This document shows, in pieces, positions 1 through 11,075 of a stretch of DNA of 64,000 nt. A program made the translations under genes and the position numbers. How positions within the stretch are numbered: the stretch's first letter is position 1; the number at the start of each line of letters is the position of its first letter. A model generated the notes under the pieces. It ran no database searches, was not told where the DNA came from, and saw only the letters and a program-made list of their open reading frames with translations. The DNA is from Pedinophyceae sp. YPF-701 (taxonomy: Eukaryota; Chlorophyta; Pedinophyceae): assembly GCA_916048055.1 (NCBI GenBank), contig CAJZHL010000030.1:1168796-1232795 (forward strand), in the 5' to 3' direction.

Positions 1-2
1 AC

Positions 3-2222
3 GGCCGCGGCACGGAGACGACGGTATACACTCTGCCGTGGTCGCCGCTGGCCGGCGCGCAGCGACCTGCGCGGCTCCCGGCGGACGCGGTGGGGGGGAC
101 TGACGTGGTGACGGGCCTCTCACTCCTCCCCTGCGGCACTGGCAGGGCGCGGGGCGAGGTGCTGCTGGTCGCGCGCGGCGACGGCTCGGTGACATCCTGC
201 GCGCTCGACGCAGCGCCCGCGCCCCGCGTCACGGGCCGCGTCGTGGTCGGGCAGGGCCCCGTCACCGCAGTCAGCATCCCTGACTCAGGCGACGGCGCGG
301 TGCTCGCCGTGAGCGCGGGCGCCCCGCCCCGCTGCGCGCTGCTCCGCGCTACCCGGGACGGCAGCCTCGAGGCCACCCCGGTTGCGTCGGACCTGGCGGT
401 AGGGGGGGTGTCAGTCTGCCCCCAGACCGACCCTGCCCACGTGCCTTGCGTAGTCACAACGCCGGCCGGCCGGGCGGTCTGCGCCTCCCTGCGCACGGCG
501 GCGGCGCTCACGTGGAACGTCGCGCTCCCGGGCGAGGAATGCATCGCCCTGACGCACCACGGAGCCTCACGCTGCATCGTTGCGGCCACAGTCACGCCTC
601 GCGGCGCCGCGAGCCTCGTGTTCGTGGACGACGCGACGCTGCAGCCGCTCCTGCGGATCGCGCTGTCCTCGGGCCACGCAGTGACGCGGCTTCGCTCCCT
701 GCACATCCCGCGGGCCGCGGCGGGACCGGGCGAGGCGCTGGGCACTGTGGAGGTGGTCGTTATCTGCTCGGTGGCGGTGCGGACGGCGCGCGCAGCGGCG
801 GGCGCGCTGCCGCACACGCAGGGCCTGCTGTCGCTGGTCGGCGCCGAGCGCGAGGACGCGAGCTTACGCGCGTGCGTGCACGGTGTGCTGCCGGTGGCGG
901 GCGCGCCGTGCGACGCTGCGACGGTCGCGACGCCGCTGGCTCCCGCACCGGTCGGCCACGGTCGCCTGTCGCAGCCGGGAGGTGTCGCCGTGGATCTCGA
1001 CCTCGGGGACGGGTGGCACGACGCGGGGAGCGCGGTGCCGCAGCACGACGCAAACAGGCCGCGGGGAGTCGCGGGGGGGGTCCAGACGGTCGCGTGCGTG
1101 GGCGCGGAAGGCGGCGAGAGCGACAGCGACGAGGAGGACCCGCCGCGGGAGTTCGCGGGGGAGCACGTGATCCCGCGGGGGAGTGTCGCAGTCCCCCTCC
1201 CGCTGTCGGCGGCAGACGCGGCCGACGGCGACCACGCCGGCGCCGACGCGGACCGCGAGGACGGCCGCGAGCTGCTCCTTGCCGTCGCCGTCGACCGCGA
1301 GGTCCTGCTTACGCGCACCACGATCGACGTGGCCGGCGCGGCGGCCTGGGCTTCCGCAGAGTCCGCGCACAGCAACCTCAAGCAGGAGGCACGCGCCGCG
1401 ACGGACGAGGAGCTCGACCTCACGGCGCTGCTCAACCAGACCGACAACCAGCCCACCGACGGCACGCCGCCGCCGATCCGCGACGCCGGGCCCGCGCAAC
1501 GCGTGGTGTCTACGCCGCTCTGCAGAACGGCCCTGGGCGGCCACGGAGCCGTCACCGCGCTCGCCGCGTGCCCCGACAGCGCGTCTGTCATCGCGTGGGG
1601 CCCTGTGCAGCCCCCTGTGCGCCTCGTCGCGGCGGTGGCCTCGGGGGCGCGGCCTGTACTGGTCTCCTGTCAGACAGCGCCATCACCGGCGCACGTGGGC
1701 GCGTGTCTGCGCGTCGGGCCGGGACAGGACAGCAGCTGCGCGCGGCCCAGGTACGCATTCGTATCGGACGGCGCGGCGCTGAAGGGACACTCGGATACAC
1801 CCCCGGGGCCTGCCGTGGCAGTGTGGGGGGGCTTTGACGGCGTCGGCGCTGCGGCGCGCGCTGGGTGCCTGGCGTTCCTGAGCGAGACAGACGCCCGCGA
1901 GCTCGCGGTGGCGCTGGAGGTGCTCGCGGCTGCGCACGAGGCGGGGTGGACGTGGGGGGGGTCCGCAGCGGGTCGGTCGGTGCCTGACACAGGGCGGGGC
2001 GCGTTGCGCGATCTGGCGGCGGAGCTCGGCTTCGGCAGGGACGTCGCGGACGCTCCTCCAGCGGCAGAGGACGTCCGTGCCGTTGCGGGGCCTGCATTCG
2101 CGGTCGGGGCAAGCATGGGGGCCCACCGCGGGGCGCTGTTCGTGGACGGCGGAGGGGGCGTCTGGAGGGTGGAGGGGCGCGCGGTGGCCGGGCGCGCAGA
2201 TTCGCGCACTTCCCGGGTGTGA
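3..2222 (+). CDS. 3' part of a large unrecognised protein, 5' end outside the window
   Basis: The frame is open from base 3 to the stop at 2220-2222 (739 codons) with no ATG near its start, so the gene begins upstream of the window. I do not recognise it. The sequence is rich in short alternating hydrophobic/polar stretches with Gly, Asp and Ser turns (for example TVYTLPW near the start and GAVTALAACPDS further on), which looks like beta-propeller or WD40-type sequence, but no clean WD repeat can be counted. A strongly acidic patch (ESDSDEED, roughly residue 370) and Asp/Glu-rich neighbours suggest a disordered loop. No membrane segment is seen. Codon use (G/C-ending) matches neighbouring genes. 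Long overlapping ORFs on both strands at 446-2497 are shadows of this frame. Confidence 0.55.
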   Translation, partial: GRGTETTVYTLPWSPLAGAQRPARLPADAVGGTDVVTGLSLLPCGTGRARGEVLLVARGDGSVTSCALDAAPAPRVTGRVVVGQGPVTAVSIPDSGDGAVLAVSAGAPPRCALLRATRDGSLEATPVASDLAVGGVSVCPQTDPAHVPCVVTTPAGRAVCASLRTAAALTWNVALPGEECIALTHHGASRCIVAATVTPRGAASLVFVDDATLQPLLRIALSSGHAVTRLRSLHIPRAAAGPGEALGTVEVVVICSVAVRTARAAAGALPHTQGLLSLVGAEREDASLRACVHGVLPVAGAPCDAATVATPLAPAPVGHGRLSQPGGVAVDLDLGDGWHDAGSAVPQHDANRPRGVAGGVQTVACVGAEGGESDSDEEDPPREFAGEHVIPRGSVAVPLPLSAADAADGDHAGADADREDGRELLLAVAVDREVLLTRTTIDVAGAAAWASAESAHSNLKQEARAATDEELDLTALLNQTDNQPTDGTPPPIRDAGPAQRVVSTPLCRTALGGHGAVTALAACPDSASVIAWGPVQPPVRLVAAVASGARPVLVSCQTAPSPAHVGACLRVGPGQDSSCARPRYAFVSDGAALKGHSDTPPGPAVAVWGGFDGVGAAARAGCLAFLSETDARELAVALEVLAAAHEAGWTWGGSAAGRSVPDTGRGALRDLAAELGFGRDVADAPPAAEDVRAVAGPAFAVGASMGAHRGALFVDGGGGVWRVEGRAVAGRADSRTSRV

Positions 2223-2813
2223 CGAAGCGGTGACGATGCGGTGTGAGTGATGCGGTGTGCCGCAGTGACATGCGCAGCCTTCGCGCAGCCCTCGAGAACG
2301 CAGAAGACTGGGTCACTCGCTGCGAATGATCGCGCCTTCCCTTTCGCGATGGGTGTCGTCGCGAGCACTGCCCCGAATGCGGGGACGCGGGCGCCCAAGA
2401 CGTGTTGCACGAACTCTACGCACGAGCGCGCTCGTTTCTTCGAATCTAGATCCCACAACGGCGTCCACGGAGCAGTTACATCGCTGTGGTCCAGCACACG
2501 GGCTCTTGTCCAGCGGCGTTGCTGACAACGCCGCCACCGCCGCAGAGCTCAGATGCGAAACACGTGCCCTTTGCGCGCACGTTGCGAGCTTCAATCGACG
2601 TTTCGCGCTCACTGAAACTCCCTCCCACAGCGCCATAACCCCTCCTGTGTATACGCGGTTCAAATGCCTCGTGAGCGCGCGCAGGTACAACACGGGGGTC
2701 TGTAGACACGCGGCGGCCTGCGCGGCCGAACGCGGATCACTTCGGCCCCGCCGGCGCGCACACCTCCGCACTGCAGCGTCGGAAGTCGTTTCCGCTGCGC
2801 CATCTCAGTCGCG
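2223..2813. other. intergenic region between two + genes
   Basis: No supported gene. It is less GC-biased than the flanking coding DNA and has short ORFs without protein-like features. It should hold the 3' end of the upstream gene and the promoter/5' UTR of the FG-GAP gene starting at 2814. Confidence 0.5.
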
Positions 2814-5800
2814 ATGGCTCGATTCGCGGCCGCAGCCATCGCCCCCTTGTGGGTCTTTGTCCTCGCGGCCGCGCTCCTCATCGCACGCGCAGAGTCCGAC
2901 ATCAGCGCATTCGCAAGGTGAGACACCGCCCGTTCCACCCCGCCGCTGCGGGTCCGCGTTAGCGCGTCTCGAGACGGCCACGGCGCAGCGCAAACCACAC
3001 ACGCACCATTGCGTCCAGAGCCGCGCCGGGAACGTTCCGTAACATCATTCATTGCCGCCCAGAAGCGCATCATGCGTAAAATATCCTCCTCGGGACGCAG
3101 GTCTCTCCAAACACAGCTGACGGACGTCACGCTGAGCCCTCCAAGCCCGGTGGTGGGAGACGCCCATGGCACCGACGTGGCGCTTTCCGGGGACGGTCTC
3201 GTCGCCGTCGTCGGCGCTCCCCTCCGCGACGGAAACGCCACCGCGGCGGCGGGCCAGTCAGGCGCCCCCGAAGCCTGTGTCCCCGGCTCGCTCTGCAACA
3301 CCGGACAGGTGCGCGCGGCGAGCGCTCCATGCGCAGAACTCCGCATCGGCCCGCGCTCGCCCCCTCACTCATTGCGCGCATCCGCGCACGCCCACCGCCG
3401 CGTCCGTTCGCCCGCGCGAACGGCGCGTTCCAGCGACGTAGGCACCCTGCCAGGGCAACAAGGCCGCGCTATTTCGCCTCGCGGCGGTCGCCCACTCGCG
3501 TCGCGGCGCCGCCCCGCGCCGCGTATCGCGCGCGGAAGCGGGCGGCGCGGGGCGCCGGGCGCGCCGCCACGCGTCCATGCGGGGCCGTGCAGCATTGTGC
3601 ATCTCCCTACGTTTTTCGACCCCACGCGCTGTCCAGCCGCGAATCACGGGCTCATTCGCCCCGCGCCCGGCTCCGTAGACGCTGAGAGGCGCGTTCCGCT
3701 CCCCCGCGTCGCAGGCCGCCGTGTTCCTGAAGAGCAACGGCACCTGGTCGCTTGCGAGCCTTCTGAACGAAACCGTCGACCTGACGGCGCGCGGGTTCAC
3801 GCGCGGGCACTTCGGGGCGAGCGTCGCCGTCAGCAGCGACGGCAGCACCGTCGCCGTGGGCGCCCCGGCGCCGCTGAACGCCACCGCCGCCGGGAATCGC
3901 GCGGGAGTGGTCTACCTGTTTGGCCGGCAGGCGAGTGCCCGTTGTTTGCGCGCGGCGCGGTCCCGCGGGGGGGAATCCGCTCCCAGAACGACGCGTGGGC
4001 GAAATGGACGGGGCGCGTGCGTGCGCGGCCGCGGCGCGCCGTGGCGGCGCGCAGGGCACCGCGCCTGGCCCAGCCATCAGCGGCGGCGGGAATCTCAACG
4101 ACGTGTCCCGATTCCCGCCACCACGAAAAGACCACTCACCCTTGAGCCTTTTCCTGGCCCTGTGCGCGCAGAACTCCACCTGGACGCGCACGGTCGCGCT
4201 CCAGGCCACCACGAACGTGCCGGCCGCCGGCGCCGCCGACGCCTTCGGGGCCGACGTGTCTATCAACGGGGCGGGAACCACCGTCGTCGTAGGCGCGCCC
4301 TCCGCCACCGTGTCCGGCCAGGCCGCCGCCGGCGCGGCGTACATCTTCGCGCTCTCCAACGGCGTCTGGAACATCTCGGCCACGCTGACCGCCGCGACGC
4401 CCGCGAGCGACGCGTCCTTCGGGTCGTCGGTCGCGATCTCTACGGACGGCAACACGATCGCTGTCGGGCAGCCGGGCGCCGCCGGGGCGCCCGCCGGCAC
4501 CGGGAAGGTGCTCGTCTACAAGCAGGTGTCGTCGTCCTGGACGCTCGTCGCGACCGCGACCAGCCTGGGCGCGCGAGGCTTCGGGAACAGCGTGGCCCTC
4601 GACGCGAGTGCCACGCTGCTGATTGTCGGGGCACCGGACACGCCGGAGGGCCTCGTGGCCGGCGCGGGGCGCGCGGAGGTGTTCGCGCTCGGCAGTTCGA
4701 ACTCGCAGACGGTCGCGGTGCCCGTGTTCCACATCGTGCTGCCGTTTGGCAGCACCGCGCTTGGTCTGGGGGACCACGTGGCGGTGTCTGGCGACGGCAA
4801 GGTGCTCGCGGCGGGCGCGCCGGGTGGCACGGGCGCGCTGCTGCTGTTCCGGGAGCACACCGCGACGCGGGGTGTCTGGGCGAGGCTGGACGAGCAGCAG
4901 CCGCCGTCTGGCGGCGGGGCAGCGACCAGGTTCGGAGACAGCGTGTCGCTGAGCGCGGACGGGTCCGACGTGCTGACGGGCGCGCCTGGGTGGACGCCGT
5001 CTTCGTCGCTGACGAGCTCCGGCACCGCGACGGTGCGGAATGTGGCGTCCCTGAGCAGCGTCAACATCACCGCGTTCGCGAAGCCTTTCGACGGCGCTCC
5101 GCTCGCGCTGGGCGGCACGGCGCGTGGCGACCTCGGCCTGTCGATCGCGACGGACGCCTTGGGGGACAGGATCGCCATCGGCTCGGACGTCGGCGTTTAC
5201 ATGTTGCAGAAAACCAACACGTCGGTGTCGTACCTCGGCCGCTTCGACCGCCCCGTCGAGGCCGGCGACGAGTACCGCGTGTGGGCGCTGGAGGCCACGG
5301 CGAACATGGAGTCGCTGTTCGTGGGGTCGAACCTGCTCGACAGCACGGGCGCGGCCACGAACGGGTCGAAGGTGTCGCTGTCGGGGTACGTGGACGTGTG
5401 GCGGTCGCAGGCGAACGGGACGCTGGCGCTGCACCAGAAGATCACGAACGAGGACCTGCGGACGCAGAGCTTCAGGGTGTCGGGCGGGAACCAGGTGCTG
5501 TCGGGCGAGAGGCTGGGCGCGAGCGTGGGCGTGTCGCGGGACGGGGCGTGCTTTGCGGCGGGCGCGCCGGGCTTCCGGACGGCGACGGGGATCCAGGGGC
5601 GCGTGTACGTGTACGCGCTGAACACGACGACGGACGCGTACGTGCGGAGCGCGGTGATCGAGTCGCCGGACCCGTCGGACCGGATGCAGTTTGGCGGGGT
5701 GTGGGCCGGGAGCACGGCGGTGACGACGGGGTGCGGCCGCGTGGCGACGGGGGCGTACTTCCGGACGTTTAACGGGACGCGGTCGGGGTCGGTGTTTGTG

Positions 5801-8800
5801 TACGAGCGCGACGCGACGACGGGCGCGTACGGGAACGCGACGGAGGTGGTGTATCCTGATGCGCAGGCGAACTCGTGGTTTGGGTACGCGGTGGCGCTGG
5901 ACGGCGAGGACCTGTACGCGTCGGCGCTGCGTGTGGACGACGGGGCGACGCCGTCGGCGGGCGCGGTGTACTGGTTTAGGCGCGACAGCGGGACGGGGGC
6001 GTGGACGCTGGTGCGCAACATCACGGCGTCGCCGGGGAGCGCGTCGGGGGAGTTTGGGTCGCGGATCGTGATATCATCGAACCGGCTGCGGATGGTGGTG
6101 GGCGCGAAGAACTACGCGGAGGCGACGAACGGCGACGACAACGGCGCGGCGTTTGTGTTTGAGCGCACGTCGGTGACGGCAGACTGGGTGCAGGTCACGC
6201 GGCTGCAGGCGGGGGCGCCGGAGGACGGGAGCGAGTTTGGGACGGCGGTGGCGATGTCGCTGGACGGCGGGCAGGTGTACGTCGGGGCGTCGTGGTCGGA
6301 CACGGCGGGCATCAACGCCGGCGCCGCCTACGCTTTCGACCGTCGCACCGTGCAGCCTGCGTCCTCCATCACGGACTTCACCCTCCCCATCCCGTTCCCC
6401 CAGAAGCGGGACTTCGCCGGCTACTCGGTTGCGATCTCGAGCGACGGCGCGACGGCCTTCGTTTCCGCGATTCAGGCCGACGGCCTGTTCACCATCGACC
6501 CCTATGCCGACGACATCCTCAGCCGAGGCAGCGCCGATGCCTGCCCCGCCGGCTCCCCGGAGTGCAACCGCGGCCTCGTGTACGTCTTCAGCCTCGTCGG
6601 CGGGCACTGGACGCTCGCGTCCGTCCTCTCCGAGAGAGACGACCTTGTGGCGCGCAACCAGGCCGACGGCGAGTACGGCGTCGGTCTGCGGTGCAGCGCC
6701 GACGCAAGCGTTCTGGCGATCGGGACGCTGCCGGCGAACGTCAGCACGAGATCCGCGATCCCGGGACAGATCTACGTGTACGCCCGGCAGTCGGTCGCGC
6801 CGGCGACGTACGCCCGCACGTCCGTCGTGGAGCCCGGGTCGTACCCGTCCGGATTCGTCGTCACGACCGACTCGGGGAGGGTGTTCGACATCAGCGACGA
6901 CGGGAAGGTCGTCGTCGTGGGCGTGCCTCTCGCGGAGGTGTCCGGCACGGCGAACGCCGGGGGGGTGTTTGTCTACGAGCTGACGGGGGGGGTCTGGAAC
7001 AGGACGACGGCGCTGGCGAGCCCGACGGGCTCCTCGGTCCTGTTCTACGGGTCCTCGGTGGCGATCTCGGACGACGGGAGCACGATCGTGGTGGGCATGA
7101 CGGGCGGCTCCGGATCCGCGGTTGGCGTCGGACGTGTGTTCGCCTACCGCAAGGTGTCCTCGGTGTGGACGCTGGTGGCGACGATGGCGAACGATGCGGC
7201 GCAGGACTTTGGGCGGGCCGTGGCTCTGGATGCGACGGGCAGCCGGGTGGCGATCGGCGCGCCGCTCACGAGCTCTGGTGTTGGTTCCGTGGACGTCTTT
7301 GCTCTGTTGAGCTCGAACTCGCAGACGGTGGCAGTTCGGCTGGCGACGCTGACGGCGTCCACGTCGGCGATCCGCAACCTCGGAGAGGCTGTGTCGATGT
7401 CGACCGACGGGAAGGTGATTGCGTGTGGCGCTCCGGGCGGCTTCGGAGCCTTCGTGGTGTTCCGAGAGTACGACGCAGTCCGCGGACTGTTCGCGCGGGT
7501 CGAGGAGCAGCCCGTCACGGACCCCGGCGCCGACGCGGGCGAGTTCGGCCGTGCTGTGGCTCTGTCCGGCGACGGCAACCATGTGGTGGTTGGCGAGCCT
7601 GGGAGGGTGCAGACGCTGTTGATGGGCAGCGCCGGTGCTGCGTCCGTGCGCGTCGTCGGGCGGCTGTCGACGCCGAACACCTTTGCGCTGCCCAGCAGGG
7701 GAGCGCCGCTGGCCCTCGGCGCATCGCCTCGCAACGACCTCGGTCTGTCGGTCGCCACGAACAGCTTCGGTGACAGAATCGCCATCGGCTCGGACGTCGG
7801 GATCCAGCTCCTGCAGAAGGCCGGCAACACTGTGTCGTACCTCGGCCGCTTCAACCGCCCCGTCGAGGCCGGCGACGAGTACCGCGTGTGGGCGCTGGAG
7901 GCTACGGCGAACATGGAGTCGCTGTTCGTGGGGTCGAACCTCCTCGACAGCACGGGCGCGGCCACGAACGGGTCGAAGGTGTCGCTGTCGGGGTACGTGG
8001 ACGTGTGGCGGTCGCAGGCGAACGGGACGCTGGCGCTGCACCAGAAGATCACGAACGAGGACCTGCGGACGCAGAGCTTCAGGGTGTCGGGCGGGAACCA
8101 GGTGCTGTCGGGCGAGAGGCTGGGCGCGAGCGTGGGCGTGTCGCGGGACGGGGCGTGCTTTGCGGCGGGCGCGCCGGGCTTCCGGACGGCGACGGGGAGC
8201 CAGGGGCGCGTGTACGTGTACGCGCTGAACACGACGACGGACGCGTACGTGCGGAGCGCGGTGATCGAGTCGCCGGACCCGTCGGACCGGATGCAGTTTG
8301 GCGGGGTGTGGGCCGGGAGCACGGCGGTGACGACGGGGTGCGGCCGCGTGGCGACGGGGGCGTACTTCCGGACGTTTAACGGGACGCGGTCGGGGTCGGT
8401 GTTTGTGTACGAGCGCGACGCGACGACGGGCGCGTACGGGAACGCGACGGAGGTGGTGTATCCTGATGCGCAGGCGAACTCGTGGTTTGGGTACGCGGTG
8501 GCGCTGGACGGCGAGGACCTGTACGCGTCGGCGCTGCGTGTGGACGACGGGGCGACGCCGTCGGCGGGCGCGGTGTACTGGTTTAGGCGCGACAGCGGGA
8601 CGGGGACGTGGACGCTGGTGCGCAACATCACGGCGTCGCCGGGGAGCGCGTCGGGGGAGTTTGGGTCGCGGATCGTGATATCATCGAACCGGCTGCGGAT
8701 GGTGGTGGGCGCGAAGAACTACGCGGAGGCGACGAACGGCGACGACAACGGCGCGGCGTTTGTGTTTGAGCGCACGTCGGTGACGGCAGACTGGGTGCAG

Positions 8801-10236
8801 GTCACGCGGCTGCAGGCGGGGGCGCCGGAGGACGGGAGCGAGTTTGGGACGGCGGTGGCGATGTCGCTGGACGGCGGGCAGGTGTACGTCGGGGCGTCGT
8901 GGTCGGACACGGCGGGCATCAACGCCGGCGCCGCCTACGCTTTCGACGAGCGCGCCTCTCTCCCGGTCACCACCGGCCCCCCCACGACCGTTGGCCCCGT
9001 ACCGACGACCGTCGCCACCAACCCTCCTTCCGCAACCAACGCCCCTGGCAGCGCGGCGACGCAGGCGCCTGCCGTCGCCACCACTGCGCCGCCCACCTCT
9101 CGCATTGAGGTTACCATCGGCCTGTCCTCGCCAACCGACGTATCCGCAGCCACCCTGACGTCAATCGAACAAGAGATCTCCGGGAGACTCGGCATCGCGT
9201 CTAGCCGCGTCAGCGCCCGCGTCCAGGCGCGGCGCCGCCGCGTCAGCGAGAGCGCCCGCGCCCTGCTGGTCGTCGGCACGGCGATCATTGCCACGGTCCA
9301 GGCGGAGAGCACCGCGCAGGCCCAGACCCTCAACACGCAGCTGCAGTCTGCCGTCGACAACGGGGCCCTCAGGACCGCCGTCGAGGCCCTCGGCCTGCCC
9401 GTTGCCAACATCGGCACGACCGTCGTCGCGCCCACGAACGTCGGCACGGCCGCACCGGCCGGTGGCGACGGGCTGAGCACCGGCGCGGTGGCCGGCATCG
9501 TGGTGGCGGCGGTGATCGGCAGCGTGGTCATCATCGGCGTCATCGTCGCTGTGGTGGTTGTGTCGTCGCGGAAGAAGAAGGATGCGTTCGCCAAGGAGGA
9601 CAACTTCGACACGCTCAGCGCGGGCCTCCCGAAGCTGGACTGGGTGATGGAGAAGGACGCGAGGGCCAGCACCGACCAGGAGGGGAAGTTCACGGAGAGC
9701 GCTTCGGGCTTCGGAACGTCGCTGCCGCCGGCCGTCTCGGAGTACGCGGCTACCGACAACGTCACGGCCAGCATCGTGCCCCGCCCGGAGTTGGCGTTCC
9801 TCAAGGTGAGCCCGTTGTGTACCTGCCCGGCCCACCAAACTGCACAGGTGTTGGTTTAGCGACCTTGCCGCCGCCCGCGGTGGTATATAGCAGCCGCGCA
9901 GACACGTCTGTGCACAGCATGTGGAGGGCCGCGCCTGGTTGCGACCTGGCTGATTTGCCGGCAAGTTGACTCCCCCCCCTCACCACTGCGAGCGCTCCAC
10001 CGTGCCCCCCACAGGAGAAAGCACGGGCACAGGAAGCCCGGCTCGCAGCTGGAGGCGGAACCCCAGGCAAAGACGGCAGGATACAGGCCTCTGCGGCTCA
10101 GAACAAGCCCAACGACGGGTCGGCCACGGGCAGCGGGGCCACGAACCAGGGCACCGCGACGGTGCAAGGCTCCTCGGCGGGGGGGTCGGGCACGACTGGG
10201 CCAAGCACAGAGGCGCACGCCCAGCCCGACGCGTGA
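2814..10236 (+). CDS. giant FG-GAP (integrin-alpha-like) type I membrane protein, five exons
   Basis: Exons 2814-2917, 3101-3308, 3715-3930, 4172-9805 and 10015-10236 join in phase to 2127 residues. The ATG at 2814 opens a classical signal peptide (MARFAAAAIAPLWVFVLAAA). The ectodomain is a long array of FG-GAP repeats, seen as recurring FG-S-V-A-I-S-x-DG and VGAP motifs ending in VY-V/I-F, the blades of integrin-type beta-propellers. Residues ~182-899 and ~1051-1768 are two copies of an 869-residue unit. A Thr/Pro stalk (~1769-1821), a globular juxtamembrane domain (~1822-1936), a transmembrane helix (~1948-1975: GIVVAAVIGSVVIIGVIVAV) followed by SSRKKK, and a ~150-residue Gly/Ser/Thr-rich cytoplasmic tail complete it. 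Many N-x-S/T sites fit secretion. Intron 3 starts with GC. By family, such proteins bind surface or matrix ligands; the ligand here is unknown. Confidence 0.85.
3931..4171 (+). other. GC-AG intron (FG-GAP gene, intron 3)
   Basis: Donor CAG|GCGAGT and acceptor GCGCAG|AAC, phase 0 on both sides. The join gives YLFGRQ-NSTWTR, restoring the repeat pattern seen in the other FG-GAP blades. No GT donor in the region keeps the frame. Confidence 0.8.
5225..6340 (+). repeat. homogenised block, copy 1 of the internal tandem duplication
   Basis: This 1116-bp stretch recurs at 7832-8947 with a constant offset of 2607 bp (869 codons) and no indels. I find five substitutions by eye (5246, 5296, 5335, 5592, 5999). 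Outside the block the two units still align as proteins but are strongly diverged. Confidence 0.93.
7832..8947 (+). repeat. homogenised block, copy 2 of the internal tandem duplication
   Basis: Partner of 5225-6340, about 99.5% identical. The edges are sharp: left of 7832 the copies differ in many codons, and right of 8947 the sequence moves at once into the Thr/Pro stalk, while copy 1 continues into another FG-GAP blade. Confidence 0.93.
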
Positions 10237-11075
10237 GCGCGAGCGCGAGCGCGCGCCACTCCCGCAGGCCCCATCTCCTACCCCCCACGTCGCCCAAGAG
10301 ACACCCTGTGTTCCAGAGCAAACAGCGCTCGAGCGTCCAAGACTTGGCGCGCAGGCGACCCTATTTCCCCGACGGGCTTCGCAGCGCGCCCCGCCCGTGC
10401 GCCATCTGCGCATGCGGATCATCCCCGGCTCCTTGTTGCCCCGCCCACCTATTTGACCCTTCAGATAGGAGGGCAGCGAGCCGCCGCGACGTACGTGCCG
10501 CGCCGTGGTGCCTCGCTGCCCAGGACACAAGCAGCCACGACGGGACCAGTCCTTTGCGCTCGATGAACTCGACTAGTTTCCCGTCTTAATGCAGTCTAGC
10601 GAATGTATGTCCTCGCATCTGTTCTAGAATTCGTCGAGGTGTTGTGACACGCTACAGCAGCTTGACGCCTCACAGTCTCCGCGCGGCTCTCAACTGGTCT
10701 CAGCGCATGGCTCGAGCTGGCGCAATGTCGGGGCCGCGGGCATCCTTTCACGAGCACTTCGCGGCTGTCGCTGCTCATGGCCACCCCGTTTCTTGGCTGT
10801 TGTGCTGGACAATCAGCCTGACGAAACGTGTCAAGCCGGAGGTCACGTTGAGCGAGGAAAGGGGTGGCCGAGAGCAACGACGCGGTCGAGACCTTCGTGA
10901 CACCAACGTCCTGTCCCAACTTCCGCGCCAGGACACGCACCCCCGCTACGTACCAGTCGGCGACCACTCGCGCTCCCTCTCGCGCCGAGCTACGGAGCGC
11001 ACACAAGCCGCGCAGCGTCGGACACGCCGCGACAATGTTTGCACCGACTCTCAGGTCACAGCGCTCCTCCGCGCA
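10237..11075. other. convergent intergenic region
   Basis: Lies between the 3' ends of the FG-GAP gene (+) and the ciliary-type gene (-). No supported gene. It contains a dispersed repeat at 10803-10878 that recurs inverted at 28862-28938. Confidence 0.55.
10803..10878 (-). repeat. dispersed repeat A, copy 1
   Basis: The reverse complement of this ~76-bp stretch matches 28862-28938 with a few small differences, sharing CTCTCGGCCACCCCT at one end and GTCAGGCTGATTGTCCAG at the other. Both copies are intergenic. Confidence 0.8.

Noticed and set aside
446-2497. Several ORFs of 90-460 aa overlapping the first gene on both strands
   Set aside because: Arg/Ala/Pro-rich with no motif; high GC removes stop codons from all frames.
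6074-8631. Long ORFs on the minus strand inside the FG-GAP gene (655 and 495 aa)
   Set aside because: They are mirror images of the + strand repeat with G/C-ending codons; the translation is Arg/Ala/Pro junk and the duplication gives near-identical antisense ORFs in both copies.
2814-10236. A viral or phage-tail origin for the FG-GAP protein
   Set aside because: Signal peptide, membrane helix, five spliced exons and eukaryotic neighbours indicate a host gene.
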